From Streptomyces sp. ISL-98 (lineage in GTDB: Bacteria > Actinomycetota > Actinomycetes > Streptomycetales > Streptomycetaceae): a DNA stretch of 64,000 bases. Below are positions 6,298 through 14,630 of this stretch, piece after piece; position 1 is the first letter of the stretch; the number at the start of each line of letters is the position of its first letter. The notes under the pieces are model-generated. The model worked only from the letters and a program-made list of their open reading frames with translations, was not told where the DNA came from and made no database searches. The translations under genes and the position numbers were made by a program. The stretch spans positions 62,001-126,000 of the forward strand of contig NZ_JAGGPB010000016.1 of the NCBI RefSeq assembly GCF_018614055.1, in the 5' to 3' direction.

Positions 6298-9128
6298 ACC
6301 GTTGGTACAACTCATGGGTGGCGGCGGTGCGCATCGCCCGCCGCGACGCCTGGCGCTTCAAGGGACGCAGTTCCCTCGTACTCGCCATGATCGCTCTGCC
6401 GATCCTCGGTGTGAGCGCCGTCGATCTGACGCTGCGCAGCGCCGAGCTCTCCACCGAGCAGCAGCTGGAGCGCCAACTGGGCGCGGCCGATGCCCGGATG
6501 ACCGACCCCGGCATGGGCGGCGAGCCGATCTACCAGGCCCCCGACGGCATCAGCAACGCGCCGGTGAAGGACTTCGAGGACCAGGTCTGGCCGAGCGGGA
6601 GCGGTGACATCCCGGCGGCAATCCCCGCCGGCGCGAAGACGCTCAAGGACTCCAACGGCAGCGGAAAGCTCCGTACCGAGCACGGCCTGCTCAACACCAC
6701 GATCCGTGAGCTGGACGCGAACAACCCCATGGCCAGGGGCATCATGACCCTCGACCAGGGCCGCTTCCCCGAGAAGGCCGGCGAAGTCGCGGCGACCACC
6801 CACTTCCTGGAATCCAGCGGCCTGAAGGTCGGCTCCACGCTCGCCGCTCGCGGGCTCGACACCGAATTCCGGATCGTCGGCGCGTACGAACTCCCCGACT
6901 CGCTGAAGGCCGACGAGGTCAACGCACCACCCGGCACATTCCTGGCACCGCTCGACAAGGCGCTGAAGGCCGACGGCCTCAACGGCACGGAGACCAGCAC
7001 CACATACCTGGTCTCGGTCGGCGGCGACGGTTTCACGTGGAACATGGTCAAGAAGGCCAACACCCGCGGTATCGCCGTGGTTTCGCGGACCGTGGCCCTC
7101 AACCCGCCTGCCGACTCCGAGGTGCCGCTCTACAAGCTGGAGGGCTGGGGTGACTACGAGGAGAGCGCGGCCTCCAAGGCCGCGGCGCTCGCCGCAGTCG
7201 GCACCGTCGTGGGCCTCGCCATGCTGGAGATCTGCCTGCTGGCCGGACCCGCGTTCGCGGTCGGCGCCCGGCGCTCCCGCCGTCAGCTCGGCCTGGTCGG
7301 CGCCAACGGCGGCGACCGGCGCCACATCCGCGCCATCGTGCTCTCCGGCGGCCTGGTCATCGGCGTCGCCGCGGCCGTCGTCGGAACGCTGCTCGGCGTG
7401 CTCCTCACCTTCGCGCTGCGGCCGCTGCTCGAGGGCTACATGGGCAAGCGGTTCGGCAGCTTCGACATCCGCCCGCTGGAACTGTTCGGCATCGGCCTGC
7501 TCGCCGTTCTCACCGGCCTGCTCGCCGCGATCGTCCCGGCCATCACCTCGTCCCGGCAGACCGTGCTGGCCTCGCTGACCGGCCGTCGCGGTGTACGCCG
7601 GTCCAGCCGCGTCCTGCCCGTCATCGGCCTGATCGCCACCGGCCTGGGCGTCGCCATCGTCCTGTACGGAGCCACGGCGACCGACAGCGTCACCATCGTC
7701 GCGGGCGGCAGCGCCCTTGCCGAGCTGGGCGTCGTCGCGCTCACCCCCGCGCTGGTCGGCCTCTTCGGCCGGCTGGGCGGCCATCTGCCGCTGTCCCCGC
7801 GCCTCGCCCTGCGCGACGCCGTACGCAACCGGGGCCGTACGGCCCCCGCCGTCGCCGCGGTGCTGGCCGCTGTCGCGGGCACGGTCGCGGTGGCGACGTA
7901 CGCCGCGAGCGACGACCTCCAGCGGCGCACCGAGTACCAGGCGGCGCTGCCGCACGGGGCGGTGACCATCCTGAACACCGAGGGCGGCGGCCGCGATGTC
8001 CCGGCCGTACGCGCGGCCGTCCAGAAACACTTCCCCGTCGACGTACGCGCCGATGTGGACAGGATCGTCGTGGGCGACGCCAACTGCGAGCCGTACAGCA
8101 GCCGAAAGAGCTGCGGGCGGTACGAGATCTTCACGCCCAAGGCCAACCGCTGCCCCCTGTGGACGTCGACCGACATGGACGACTTCTCGGCGGCGGAGCG
8201 CCGCAAGCTGGCCAAGGACTGGCGCTGCGAGGAGAACGGGCACTACGCCGAGCAGGACACCCTCATCGCCGACGAGAAGCTGCTCGCGGTCCTCGCCATC
8301 GACGATCCGGGGGCCGTCAATGCCCTCAAGAGCGGCAAGGCCGTCTCCTTCGACCGGCGCAATGTCGTGAAGGGGAAGATCGGCATCAAGGTGATCACCG
8401 ACGTCGAGAAGGCGGATCTCCTCGCCCAGGACGGCAAGGACGCACCCGGCGCGGTCAAGTCGTTCGCCGTCCACCAGACCGCCGCATCGGTCAAGGCGTA
8501 CGGCGTGAAGGTCATCCTGCCGCGCGAGGCCGCGAAGGCCGCCGGGCTCACCACCGCCCCGTACGGTGCGTACTTCTCGACGGACAAGCTGCCGAGCGAC
8601 ACGCAGCGCCAGGAGCTCGACGGGGCGCTCGACGCGCTGGGCGCCGATGGCGGTCTGTACCTCGAAAAGGGCTACACCAGCGAAAACAGCATCGTCCTGC
8701 TGGCCCTCACCGTCTTCGCCGGACTGGTCACCATCGGCGCGGCCGGCATCGCGACGGGCCTCGCCCAGACCGACGCCGAGCCCGATCTGAAGACCCTCGC
8801 GGCGGTCGGCGCACCTCCGCGGGTGCGCAGGACGCTGAGCGGTTTCCAGTGCGGAGTAGTTGCCGCGATGGGCGTGGTCCTCGGCTCGGCGGCGGGCGTA
8901 CTGCCCGCGGTCGGACTGCGGCTGACCGAGGAACGGGCACAGCTGAAGTGGTACGAGGAGGCACTGGACCAGGGCATGGGCGGCGTGCGCGACCTGCCGT
9001 ACGTCCCGATCGTCGTCCCCTGGGAGACCCTCGCGGCCCTGCTCGTCGCCGTACCCGTGGGCGCGGCGCTGCTGGCGGCGCTGGTCACCAGGTCCCGTAC
9101 CGCGGTGGCGCGGCGCGCGGCGGGATAG
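6294..9128 (+). CDS. FtsX-like ABC transporter permease
   Basis: Permease of 944 residues, the partner of the ATPase encoded just upstream. It has the duplicated FtsX layout: an N-terminal helix (about 20-42), a large outer domain, three helices around 295-420, a central helix block around 435-540, a second outer domain (about 545-795, with paired Cys residues near 600-615), and three C-terminal helices ending in LLAALVTRSRTAVARRAAG. This duplicated form is typical of actinobacterial exporters that use one permease chain. The start is GTG 6294, overlapping the ATPase stop. A strong hairpin 25 nt after the stop ends the operon. It contains a 13/14 match to parS at 7030. Confidence 0.93.
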   Translation: MNRWYNSWVAAVRIARRDAWRFKGRSSLVLAMIALPILGVSAVDLTLRSAELSTEQQLERQLGAADARMTDPGMGGEPIYQAPDGISNAPVKDFEDQVWPSGSGDIPAAIPAGAKTLKDSNGSGKLRTEHGLLNTTIRELDANNPMARGIMTLDQGRFPEKAGEVAATTHFLESSGLKVGSTLAARGLDTEFRIVGAYELPDSLKADEVNAPPGTFLAPLDKALKADGLNGTETSTTYLVSVGGDGFTWNMVKKANTRGIAVVSRTVALNPPADSEVPLYKLEGWGDYEESAASKAAALAAVGTVVGLAMLEICLLAGPAFAVGARRSRRQLGLVGANGGDRRHIRAIVLSGGLVIGVAAAVVGTLLGVLLTFALRPLLEGYMGKRFGSFDIRPLELFGIGLLAVLTGLLAAIVPAITSSRQTVLASLTGRRGVRRSSRVLPVIGLIATGLGVAIVLYGATATDSVTIVAGGSALAELGVVALTPALVGLFGRLGGHLPLSPRLALRDAVRNRGRTAPAVAAVLAAVAGTVAVATYAASDDLQRRTEYQAALPHGAVTILNTEGGGRDVPAVRAAVQKHFPVDVRADVDRIVVGDANCEPYSSRKSCGRYEIFTPKANRCPLWTSTDMDDFSAAERRKLAKDWRCEENGHYAEQDTLIADEKLLAVLAIDDPGAVNALKSGKAVSFDRRNVVKGKIGIKVITDVEKADLLAQDGKDAPGAVKSFAVHQTAASVKAYGVKVILPREAAKAAGLTTAPYGAYFSTDKLPSDTQRQELDGALDALGADGGLYLEKGYTSENSIVLLALTVFAGLVTIGAAGIATGLAQTDAEPDLKTLAAVGAPPRVRRTLSGFQCGVVAAMGVVLGSAAGVLPAVGLRLTEERAQLKWYEEALDQGMGGVRDLPYVPIVVPWETLAALLVAVPVGAALLAALVTRSRTAVARRAAG
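7030..7043. promoter_or_regulatory. parS-like site (one mismatch)
   Basis: GTTTCACGTGGAAC differs from the Streptomyces parS core GTTTCACGTGAAAC at one position. It lies inside the permease gene. Streptomyces carries many parS copies around oriC and some differ by one base, so it may be a weak ParB site. The match could also be chance; there is no functional evidence. Confidence 0.45.
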
Positions 9129-9153
9129 CGCTCATCTGAGCGAATGCTTTCCC

Positions 9154-9193
9154 GTGCCCCCGTACAGGGTGGATCACCTCTGTACGGGGGCAC
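9154..9193 (+). terminator. terminator after the ABC exporter operon
   Basis: A perfect 14-bp inverted repeat: GTGCCCCCGTACAG (9154-9167) and CTGTACGGGGGCAC (9180-9193) with a 12-nt loop. It begins 25 nt after the permease stop and precedes the bpa gene. Confidence 0.8.
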
Positions 9194-9230
9194 ACCGTGT
9201 TGTGACGCCGGTGTACGAGAGAATGGCGGC

Positions 9231-9770
9231 ATGGAGATGCCGAGGAGTGAACGGTCGCAGGAGAACCCCCAGATTCTTGTCGTGGGACAGGACGGAATGG
9301 CTCTCGGCGGCGGTGACGACGAGTCGCGCGAGGTGCCAGTGACGGACATGGTCGAACAGCCCGCAAAGGTCATGCGCATCGGCAGCATGATCAAGCAGCT
9401 CCTGGAGGAGGTCCGGGCGGCTCCTCTGGACGAGGCGAGCCGGGTACGGCTCAAGGACATCCACGCCAGCTCGGTGAAGGAGCTGGAAGACGGGCTTGCG
9501 CCCGAGCTGGTCGAGGAGTTGGAGCGGCTCTCCCTGCCCTTCACCGACGAGGCGATCCCGTCCGAGGCGGAACTGCGCATCGCGCAGGCCCAGCTGGTCG
9601 GCTGGCTCGAAGGTCTCTTCCACGGCATCCAGACCGCGCTGTTCGCCCAGCAGATGGCTGCACGGGCGCAGTTGGAGCAGATGCGCCGGGCGCTTCCGCC
9701 TGGCGTGAGCCACGAGGACGACGGCCATGACGACGGGCACGGTCCGGTGCGCTCGGGTCCGTACCTTTAA
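9231..9770 (+). CDS. bpa: bacterial proteasome activator Bpa/PafE
   Basis: ATP-independent activator of the 20S proteasome, 179 residues. Family members form a dodecameric ring of four-helix bundles that docks on the PrcAB core through a C-terminal HbYX-like tail and opens the gate for unfolded proteins. Here the core is residues about 35-150 (VMRIGSMIKQLLEEV, LAPELVEELERLSLPF, AQLVGWLEGLFHGIQTALFAQQM) and the last four residues are GPYL, compared with GQYL in M. tuberculosis. The Tyr-Leu end is intact. The start was set at ATG 9231 (MEMPRS); the open frame extends upstream but only through the terminator hairpin. It is a single-gene unit, convergent with the quinone reductase gene across a bidirectional terminator. 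Confidence 0.9.
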   Translation: MEMPRSERSQENPQILVVGQDGMALGGGDDESREVPVTDMVEQPAKVMRIGSMIKQLLEEVRAAPLDEASRVRLKDIHASSVKELEDGLAPELVEELERLSLPFTDEAIPSEAELRIAQAQLVGWLEGLFHGIQTALFAQQMAARAQLEQMRRALPPGVSHEDDGHDDGHGPVRSGPYL

Positions 9771-9807
9771 GCGCCCTGCCCTCCACGCATAGAGACACAC
9801 GTACGAC

Positions 9808-9845
9808 GAGAGGCCCTCCCCGCTGTCCGGCGGGGAGGGCCTCTC
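9808..9845. terminator. bidirectional terminator between bpa and the quinone reductase
   Basis: A perfect 16-bp stem, GAGAGGCCCTCCCCGC (9808-9823) with GCGGGGAGGGCCTCTC (9830-9845), and a 6-nt loop TGTCCG. It sits between convergent genes and can serve both. CTTGCT repeats follow on the right side. Confidence 0.85.
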
Positions 9846-9875
9846 GCTTGCTCGCTTGCTTACTTGCTCGCCGGC

Positions 9876-10856
9876 TCAGCTTGTGGCCAGCAGGATTTTG
9901 CCGACGTGCTCGCCTGCGGCCAGCGCCCTGTGGGCCTCCGCGGCCTCGGACATCGGCAGGATCCGGTCCACCACGGGGTGTACGCGGCCCGTGCCGATCA
10001 GCGGCCACACATGCTCCCGGACCGCGGCGACGATCGCCGCCTTCTCGCCCAGCGGGCGTGCCCGCAGCGTCGTCGCCGTGATCGCGGCGCGCTTCTTCAG
10101 CAGCGCGCTCAGGTTCAGCTCGCCCTTCACCCCGCCCTGGAGGCCGATGATCGTGAGGCGCCCGTTGACGGCGAGCGCCTTCACGTTCCCGTCCAGGTAC
10201 TTCGCGCCGATGATGTCGAGGATGACGTCCGCGCCGTAGCCGTCCGTGGCCTTGCGGAGTTCCTGTACGAAGTCCTGCTCGCGGTAGTCGATGAGGATGT
10301 CCGCGCCCAGCTCCGCGCAGCGGGCCAGCTTGTCCTGACCGCCTGCGGTGACCGCGACCCGCGCCCCGACCGCCTTGGCGAGCTGGATGGCCATCGTGCC
10401 GATGCCGCTCGCCCCGCCGTGCACCAGCAGCGTCTCACCGGGCCGCAGGTGGGCGATCATGAAGACGTTCGACCAGACCGTCGACGTCACCTCGGGCAGG
10501 GACGCCGCCGTGACGAGGTCTATGCCGTCGGGGAGGGGCAGCAGCTGCCCCACCGGTACGGCGACCTTCTCGGCGTACCCTCCGCCGCTCAGCAGCGCGC
10601 ACACCTCGTCGCCGACCGCCCAGCCGGAAACCCCGGGGCCCAGCGCCGCGATACGGCCGGAGCATTCGAGGCCGGGGTACGGGGACGCGCCGGGCGGCGC
10701 GTCGTAGAAGCCCTGGCGTTGCAGCAGGTCGGCGCGGTTGACGGCGCTCGCGGCGACCTCGACGAGGACTTCTCCCTCGCCGGGCAACGGGTCAGGGACC
10801 TCCGCCCACACGAGTGCCTCGGGGCCACCGGGTTCAGGGATCGTGATCGCATGCAT
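9876..10856 (-). CDS. NAD(P)H:quinone oxidoreductase, zeta-crystallin/PIG3 type
   Basis: Zinc-free medium-chain dehydrogenase of 326 residues. The GroES-like part is at about 1-120 (PGLECSGRIAALGPGVSGWAVGDEVCALL) and the NADPH Rossmann fold at about 125-260, with VHGGASGIGTMAIQLAKAVGARV. The FYDAPPGASPYPGLE signature fits the PIG3/QorA group, which reduces quinones with NADPH. The Cys and His ligands for catalytic zinc are absent, as expected for this group. It is last in a four-gene minus-strand operon (mobA-like, moeA, K+ channel, this gene), 30 nt after the channel stop. The physiological quinone is unknown. Confidence 0.9.
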   Translation of the reverse strand: MHAITIPEPGGPEALVWAEVPDPLPGEGEVLVEVAASAVNRADLLQRQGFYDAPPGASPYPGLECSGRIAALGPGVSGWAVGDEVCALLSGGGYAEKVAVPVGQLLPLPDGIDLVTAASLPEVTSTVWSNVFMIAHLRPGETLLVHGGASGIGTMAIQLAKAVGARVAVTAGGQDKLARCAELGADILIDYREQDFVQELRKATDGYGADVILDIIGAKYLDGNVKALAVNGRLTIIGLQGGVKGELNLSALLKKRAAITATTLRARPLGEKAAIVAAVREHVWPLIGTGRVHPVVDRILPMSEAAEAHRALAAGEHVGKILLATS

Positions 10857-10886
10857 GGCCGCGAGGCTACTCCGCGCCCTGCCGCT

Positions 10887-11984
10887 CTAGTCCTTCACCG
10901 TCATCCGAAGATCGCCACCGATCGCCGTGCCGGGCGATACACGCACGATGGAGATCACCCGGTCCGTCAGCTGGAGCGGGCTGGCCTCCGGGTCGTCGTA
11001 ACCGAGCAGCCGGTGTCCGCGCAGGACGCTCACCACCAGGTCATCGGTCTCCCGCACGCTGCGTCCGACCTCGGCCTTTATGACCGGCCGCTCGATGAGG
11101 TCGAGGCCGCTGCCCTGCTGGATCAGGTCCTCCATCACGGTGCCGGCGCTGGGGCTGAGCACGGACAGGCCGAGGAGCCGGCCGGCCGCGCTGGCGCTGG
11201 TGATGACGGCGTCGGCGCCGGACTGGCGGAGCAGCGGCGCGTTCTCCTCCTCGCGGACGGCGGCGACGATCTTCGCGCCCCTGTTGAGCTGGCGTGCGGT
11301 GAGCGTGACGAGGACCGCCGTGTCGTCGCGCTGCGTGGCGATGACGATCTGGCGGGCCCGCTGGAGTTCGGCACGGAGCAGTACGTCGCTGCGCGTCGCG
11401 TCGCCGACGACCCCCACGTAACCCTCTGCGTTGGCCGCTTCGACGACCTTCGCACTCGGGTCGACGATCACGATCTGGTCTTTGCGCAGCCCCACTGCCG
11501 AGAGGGTCTGGATCGCGGAACGGCCCTTCGTACCAAAGCCGACGACGACGGTGTGATCGCGCAACTGGCCCCTCCAGCGGTTGAGTCGCCACTCCTCCCG
11601 GGTGCGTTCGGTGAGAACTTCGAGAGTGGTGCCGACCAGGATGATCAGAAAAAGTACGCGCAGCGGCGTCACCAGCAGCACATTGGTGAGCCTGGCGGAA
11701 TCGCTGTGCGGGACGATGTCGCCGTAACCCGTCGTGGAGAGGGTCACGGTGGCGTAGTAGACGGCGTCGAGGAGGTCGACCCGCTCGTCGGCGTTGTCGT
11801 GATAGCCCTCGCTGTCGATGTAGACGATGAGGACCGTCAGGGCCAGGACCCCTATCGCCATCAGCAGCCGCTTGCCGACCTGCCGCAGAGGGGTGTCGAT
11901 GACGCGGCGCGGAAGCCGGATCCGGCTGGTGACGAGTTGCTCGTCGGCCTGCCTGGCCATCGCGTCGTGACCGGGAAGTTTCAC
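10887..11984 (-). CDS. two-TM potassium channel with RCK/TrkA-N domain
   Basis: Potassium channel subunit of 365 residues, expected to act as a tetramer. TM1 lies at about 39-56, the pore filter TTGYGD at 84-89, and TM2 at about 97-120. The cytosolic RCK domain (from about 137) has the nucleotide fold VVVGFGTKGRSAIQTL and a TrkA-C-like end. The start is GTG 11984, with AAGGA 8 nt upstream. An earlier in-frame TTG at 12005 and a later ATG at 11960 are less likely. The GTG overlaps the moeA stop as GTGA, and that overlap lies inside a perfect parS site, so ParB bound there covers the initiation region. Linkage to molybdenum-cofactor genes has no obvious functional reason. Confidence 0.88.
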   Translation of the reverse strand: MKLPGHDAMARQADEQLVTSRIRLPRRVIDTPLRQVGKRLLMAIGVLALTVLIVYIDSEGYHDNADERVDLLDAVYYATVTLSTTGYGDIVPHSDSARLTNVLLVTPLRVLFLIILVGTTLEVLTERTREEWRLNRWRGQLRDHTVVVGFGTKGRSAIQTLSAVGLRKDQIVIVDPSAKVVEAANAEGYVGVVGDATRSDVLLRAELQRARQIVIATQRDDTAVLVTLTARQLNRGAKIVAAVREEENAPLLRQSGADAVITSASAAGRLLGLSVLSPSAGTVMEDLIQQGSGLDLIERPVIKAEVGRSVRETDDLVVSVLRGHRLLGYDDPEASPLQLTDRVISIVRVSPGTAIGGDLRMTVKD

Positions 11985-11991
11985 GTGAAAC
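11978..11991. promoter_or_regulatory. parS: parS centromere site (perfect core)
   Basis: GTTTCACGTGAAAC is an exact 14-bp palindrome and the known core of Streptomyces parS, bound by ParB near oriC for chromosome segregation. It contains the TGA of moeA (11981-11983) and the GTG of the channel gene (11982-11984). The flanking bases are A and G rather than T and A. It supports the idea that the window is origin-proximal. Confidence 0.88.
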
Positions 11992-13630
11992 GTCCTTCTG
12001 CCCAAGGCAGGTCGAGGATTTCCAGCTGCTGTCCGGCGGGTGCCCCGCCGGGCGGGATGACGGCCAGGCCGTCGGCTGCGGCGATTCCACGGAGCATGGC
12101 AGGCCCATTGAAATGCAACGGCACGGCCACCGTCTCCTGCCCATTGGTGGATCGGTGCACGACGGGCACGAGGCGGGTGTCGTGCGGGTGGCCGTTCACG
12201 TCGTCGCGTACGGGCGAGTGGTACGGCGCCGGGGCGGGCCGCTGGGCACGGGCCCGTAGGAAGGGCTCGGCGAGGGTGACGAGACCGGACACGGCGGCCA
12301 GCGGGTTGCCTGGCAGACCGACCAGGTAGCGGTCCTGTGCCAGCCGCGCCAGCAGCATTGGGTGGCCCGGGCGCACGGCGACACCGTCGACCAGCAGCTC
12401 GGCGCCCGCCTTGCGCAGGACCGGGTGGACGTGGTCGACGGGGCCCGAGGCCGTACCGCCCGTCGTGACGACGAGGTCGGCGTCGGATCCGGTGACAGCC
12501 CGGTGGAGTGCGTCGGCGTCGTCGCCGAGACGACGGGTGCCGATGACGTCGGCGCCGAGGGCATGCAGCCAGGGGGCGAGGAGGGGGCCCAGGGCATCGC
12601 GGACCATCCCGTCGTGCGGAAGCCCTGCGCTGAGCAACTCATCGCCCAGTACGAGCACTTCGACGCGGGGCCGGGGGACAGTGAGGAGCTCGTCGTAGCC
12701 CGCGGCCGCGGCAAGCCCGAGCACGGCGGGGGTCACAAGGGCCCCGGCAGGCAGGAGCCGGTCGCCGGTGCGGCACTCCTGGCCGCGGGGCCGGATGTCC
12801 TGCCCGTGCACCACCTCGCGCTGCGCGTAAAGCTGCCCCTTGGCTTCCTCCACGCGGGCGTGCTCGCTGCGGATCACCGCGGTGGCACCGACCGGGATGC
12901 GGGCGCCGGTGGCGATCCGTACGGCTTCGCCGTCGGCGAGCGGCTCGGGCGCGGCGTGGCCCGCGAGCACCCCGCTCCCTGCCTTGACGCGCCAAGGTCC
13001 CGGCCCGGCGACCGCCCAGCCATCCATGGCCGACGTATCGAAGGACGGCAGATCGGTAAGGGCACCGAGTGGCTCGGCGAGGACCTCGCCAAGAGCCGCA
13101 CCCAGGGGCACGCGCCGCGCCCGGAGGGCGGCGCCACCACCGGCCCGGCCGGCAACGACGCGGGCTTCGGCCCAGGCAGTGACGCCGACGCGCGCCTGGG
13201 GCGAAGGAACGGCGTCCCGACCCGATGCGGCCACGGGCTGCTCCCTGACCAGCGCAAGCGCCTCGTCGACGTCAGCGTCTTCGTCAGCAGCCCCGGACCC
13301 GCCAGGGGCCGCGGAACGGGCTCCGGCGTCGGAGGTATCGGCGGCGGCTCCGGTTTCGGCGGCAGGGTCTCCGGCATGGGCGACGGCTCCAGCTCCCACT
13401 CCCGTGGCGGCGTCGGCTCCGGCGACGGAGGCAGGGGCGTGGAGACCGGGGGCGCGGGCGTCGGCTCCCGCCCCGGTGGCCTCCGCGACGGCTTCCGCAC
13501 GGGTGGCGGGTGCGTCGGCGGCGGCGCCGAAACCGGTGGCGGAGGCTTCGGCTCGGGCTCCGGCCTCAGCCCCGGCCACCTCGCCGGCCCGGGTCTCTGC
13601 CGCCTCCGCGTCGCGGTCCCGGGCGATCAC
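11981..13630 (-). CDS. moeA: molybdopterin molybdenumtransferase MoeA with long N-terminal extension
   Basis: Inserts molybdate into adenylated molybdopterin, the last step of molybdenum-cofactor synthesis. Of 549 residues, the last 410 or so are MoeA: DLPSFDTSAMDGWAV, IATGARIPVGATAVI, the MPT-binding TTGGTASGPVDHVHPVL, and LVGLPGNPLAAVSGL. The first 125 or so residues form an Ala/Gly/Glu-rich low-complexity extension (many AEA, GAGA, ADA runs) absent from ordinary MoeA. The start was set at GTG 13630, which makes a GTGA overlap with the upstream mobA-like gene. The stop overlaps the K+ channel start. If translation instead begins inside the extension the protein would be of normal size. Confidence 0.88.
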   Translation of the reverse strand: MIARDRDAEAAETRAGEVAGAEAGARAEASATGFGAAADAPATRAEAVAEATGAGADARAPGLHAPASVAGADAATGVGAGAVAHAGDPAAETGAAADTSDAGARSAAPGGSGAADEDADVDEALALVREQPVAASGRDAVPSPQARVGVTAWAEARVVAGRAGGGAALRARRVPLGAALGEVLAEPLGALTDLPSFDTSAMDGWAVAGPGPWRVKAGSGVLAGHAAPEPLADGEAVRIATGARIPVGATAVIRSEHARVEEAKGQLYAQREVVHGQDIRPRGQECRTGDRLLPAGALVTPAVLGLAAAAGYDELLTVPRPRVEVLVLGDELLSAGLPHDGMVRDALGPLLAPWLHALGADVIGTRRLGDDADALHRAVTGSDADLVVTTGGTASGPVDHVHPVLRKAGAELLVDGVAVRPGHPMLLARLAQDRYLVGLPGNPLAAVSGLVTLAEPFLRARAQRPAPAPYHSPVRDDVNGHPHDTRLVPVVHRSTNGQETVAVPLHFNGPAMLRGIAAADGLAVIPPGGAPAGQQLEILDLPWAEGRFT

Positions 13631-14502
13631 CCTCGGCCGGCTTCCTTGTCGTCCTGCCCGGGCTCGTCCTTGCCCTCTTCCGCCCAGCGGGCCGCCAGAG
13701 CGGCAGCCTTGCGAGCCGCTTCCGCAACGGCCTGCGGCTCGTCCCCGCCCGCCTTCGCCGCCGCGTAACCGACCAGGAACGTGGTGAGCGGCGCGGCGGG
13801 CCGGGCGACGCCGTGCGCGGCGTCGCGGGCGAGGTCGAGCAGGAGGCCGGTGTCGACATCGAGCTCGATGCCGAGTTCGTCCTTTACCGCGGTCATCCAT
13901 TCATCCAGCACGTGTCCATGCTCCCTGATCCTGGCGCGGGCTGCCGCAATGTCTTCCCAGGTGTCGCAGTCGAAAGAGTCCAGAGGGCCGGCGTCGACGC
14001 GCACCATGTCCAGCTCGCGTGTGAGCAGCCGAAGCGGCAGCCCGGAGAGGTTCCCGTGCTCGGTGGCGAGAAGGGCGAGCTCGCGGCGCAGCGGCTCAGC
14101 GCGGTACGCGGCGACCAGCGGCTGATCGCGCCCGTCCGCATCCACCAGCAGGGCCGCTTCCTTCCCGCTCGCCTCCAGCGCGTCGAGCAGGCGCCCGACC
14201 GTCTCAGCCCCGATGAACGGCAGGTCGGCGGAGAGTACGAGCAGGCTCTCGGCGGCGGTACGCCGTACACCCGCGTCGAGCGCGGCCAGCGGTCCGCCAC
14301 CGGCCGGCGCCTCCCGGGCCCATTCGACGGCCCGCACCGTTGCGCGCCGCCCGCCGACGACGACGGTCACCCCGGCCCCGCGGCACACCCCCAACACCCG
14401 GTCGAGCAGCGTCCGTCCGCCCACACGCACTCCGGGTTTGTCGGCTCCGCCCAGCCGCTTGGCGGCCCCTCCGGCAAGCACGATGGCGTCATACGCGGTC
14501 AT
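13627..14502 (-). CDS. MobA-like nucleotidyltransferase fused to a DUF6457-type domain
   Basis: Protein of 291 residues. The N-terminal part (1-195) is a MobA/CofC-type nucleotidyltransferase with LAGGAAKRLGGADKPGV and the LSADLPFI metal motif. MobA adds GMP to the molybdenum cofactor. The C-terminal 85 residues (LDEWMTAVKDELGIELDVD to the end) match a small helical domain, DUF6457 as I recall it, often found alone or fused here in Actinobacteria; its function is unknown. The start ATG 14502 directly precedes the family N-terminus MTAYDAIVLAGG. It is first in the operon and coupled to moeA by GTGA, which supports a role in cofactor synthesis. Confidence 0.87.
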   Translation of the reverse strand: MTAYDAIVLAGGAAKRLGGADKPGVRVGGRTLLDRVLGVCRGAGVTVVVGGRRATVRAVEWAREAPAGGGPLAALDAGVRRTAAESLLVLSADLPFIGAETVGRLLDALEASGKEAALLVDADGRDQPLVAAYRAEPLRRELALLATEHGNLSGLPLRLLTRELDMVRVDAGPLDSFDCDTWEDIAAARARIREHGHVLDEWMTAVKDELGIELDVDTGLLLDLARDAAHGVARPAAPLTTFLVGYAAAKAGGDEPQAVAEAARKAAALAARWAEEGKDEPGQDDKEAGRG

Positions 14503-14577
14503 CCCCCGAGTATGCGGTCCCCACGCCGATCTGCTCCCACCGGCCTCATAAGTCCCAACAGCACCGGGGCAAACGAA

Positions 14578-14609
14578 CGCGTCCGCCTCCCTCCCGGGAG
14601 ACGGACGCG
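14578..14609 (-). terminator. terminator after the bkd operon
   Basis: CGCGTCCG (14578-14585) pairs with CGGACGCG (14602-14609), with an inner CTCCC/GGGAG pairing. On the minus strand it follows bkdC by about 21 nt and is followed by GTTCGTTTG. It also separates the bkd operon from the mobA promoter region. Confidence 0.7.
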
Positions 14610-14630
14610 CAAAAGAAGGGCCGTCGAGCG

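Noticed and set aside
9864..12329. 821-codon plus-strand frame
   Set aside because: It runs antisense through the quinone reductase, channel and moeA genes; no domain is recognisable.
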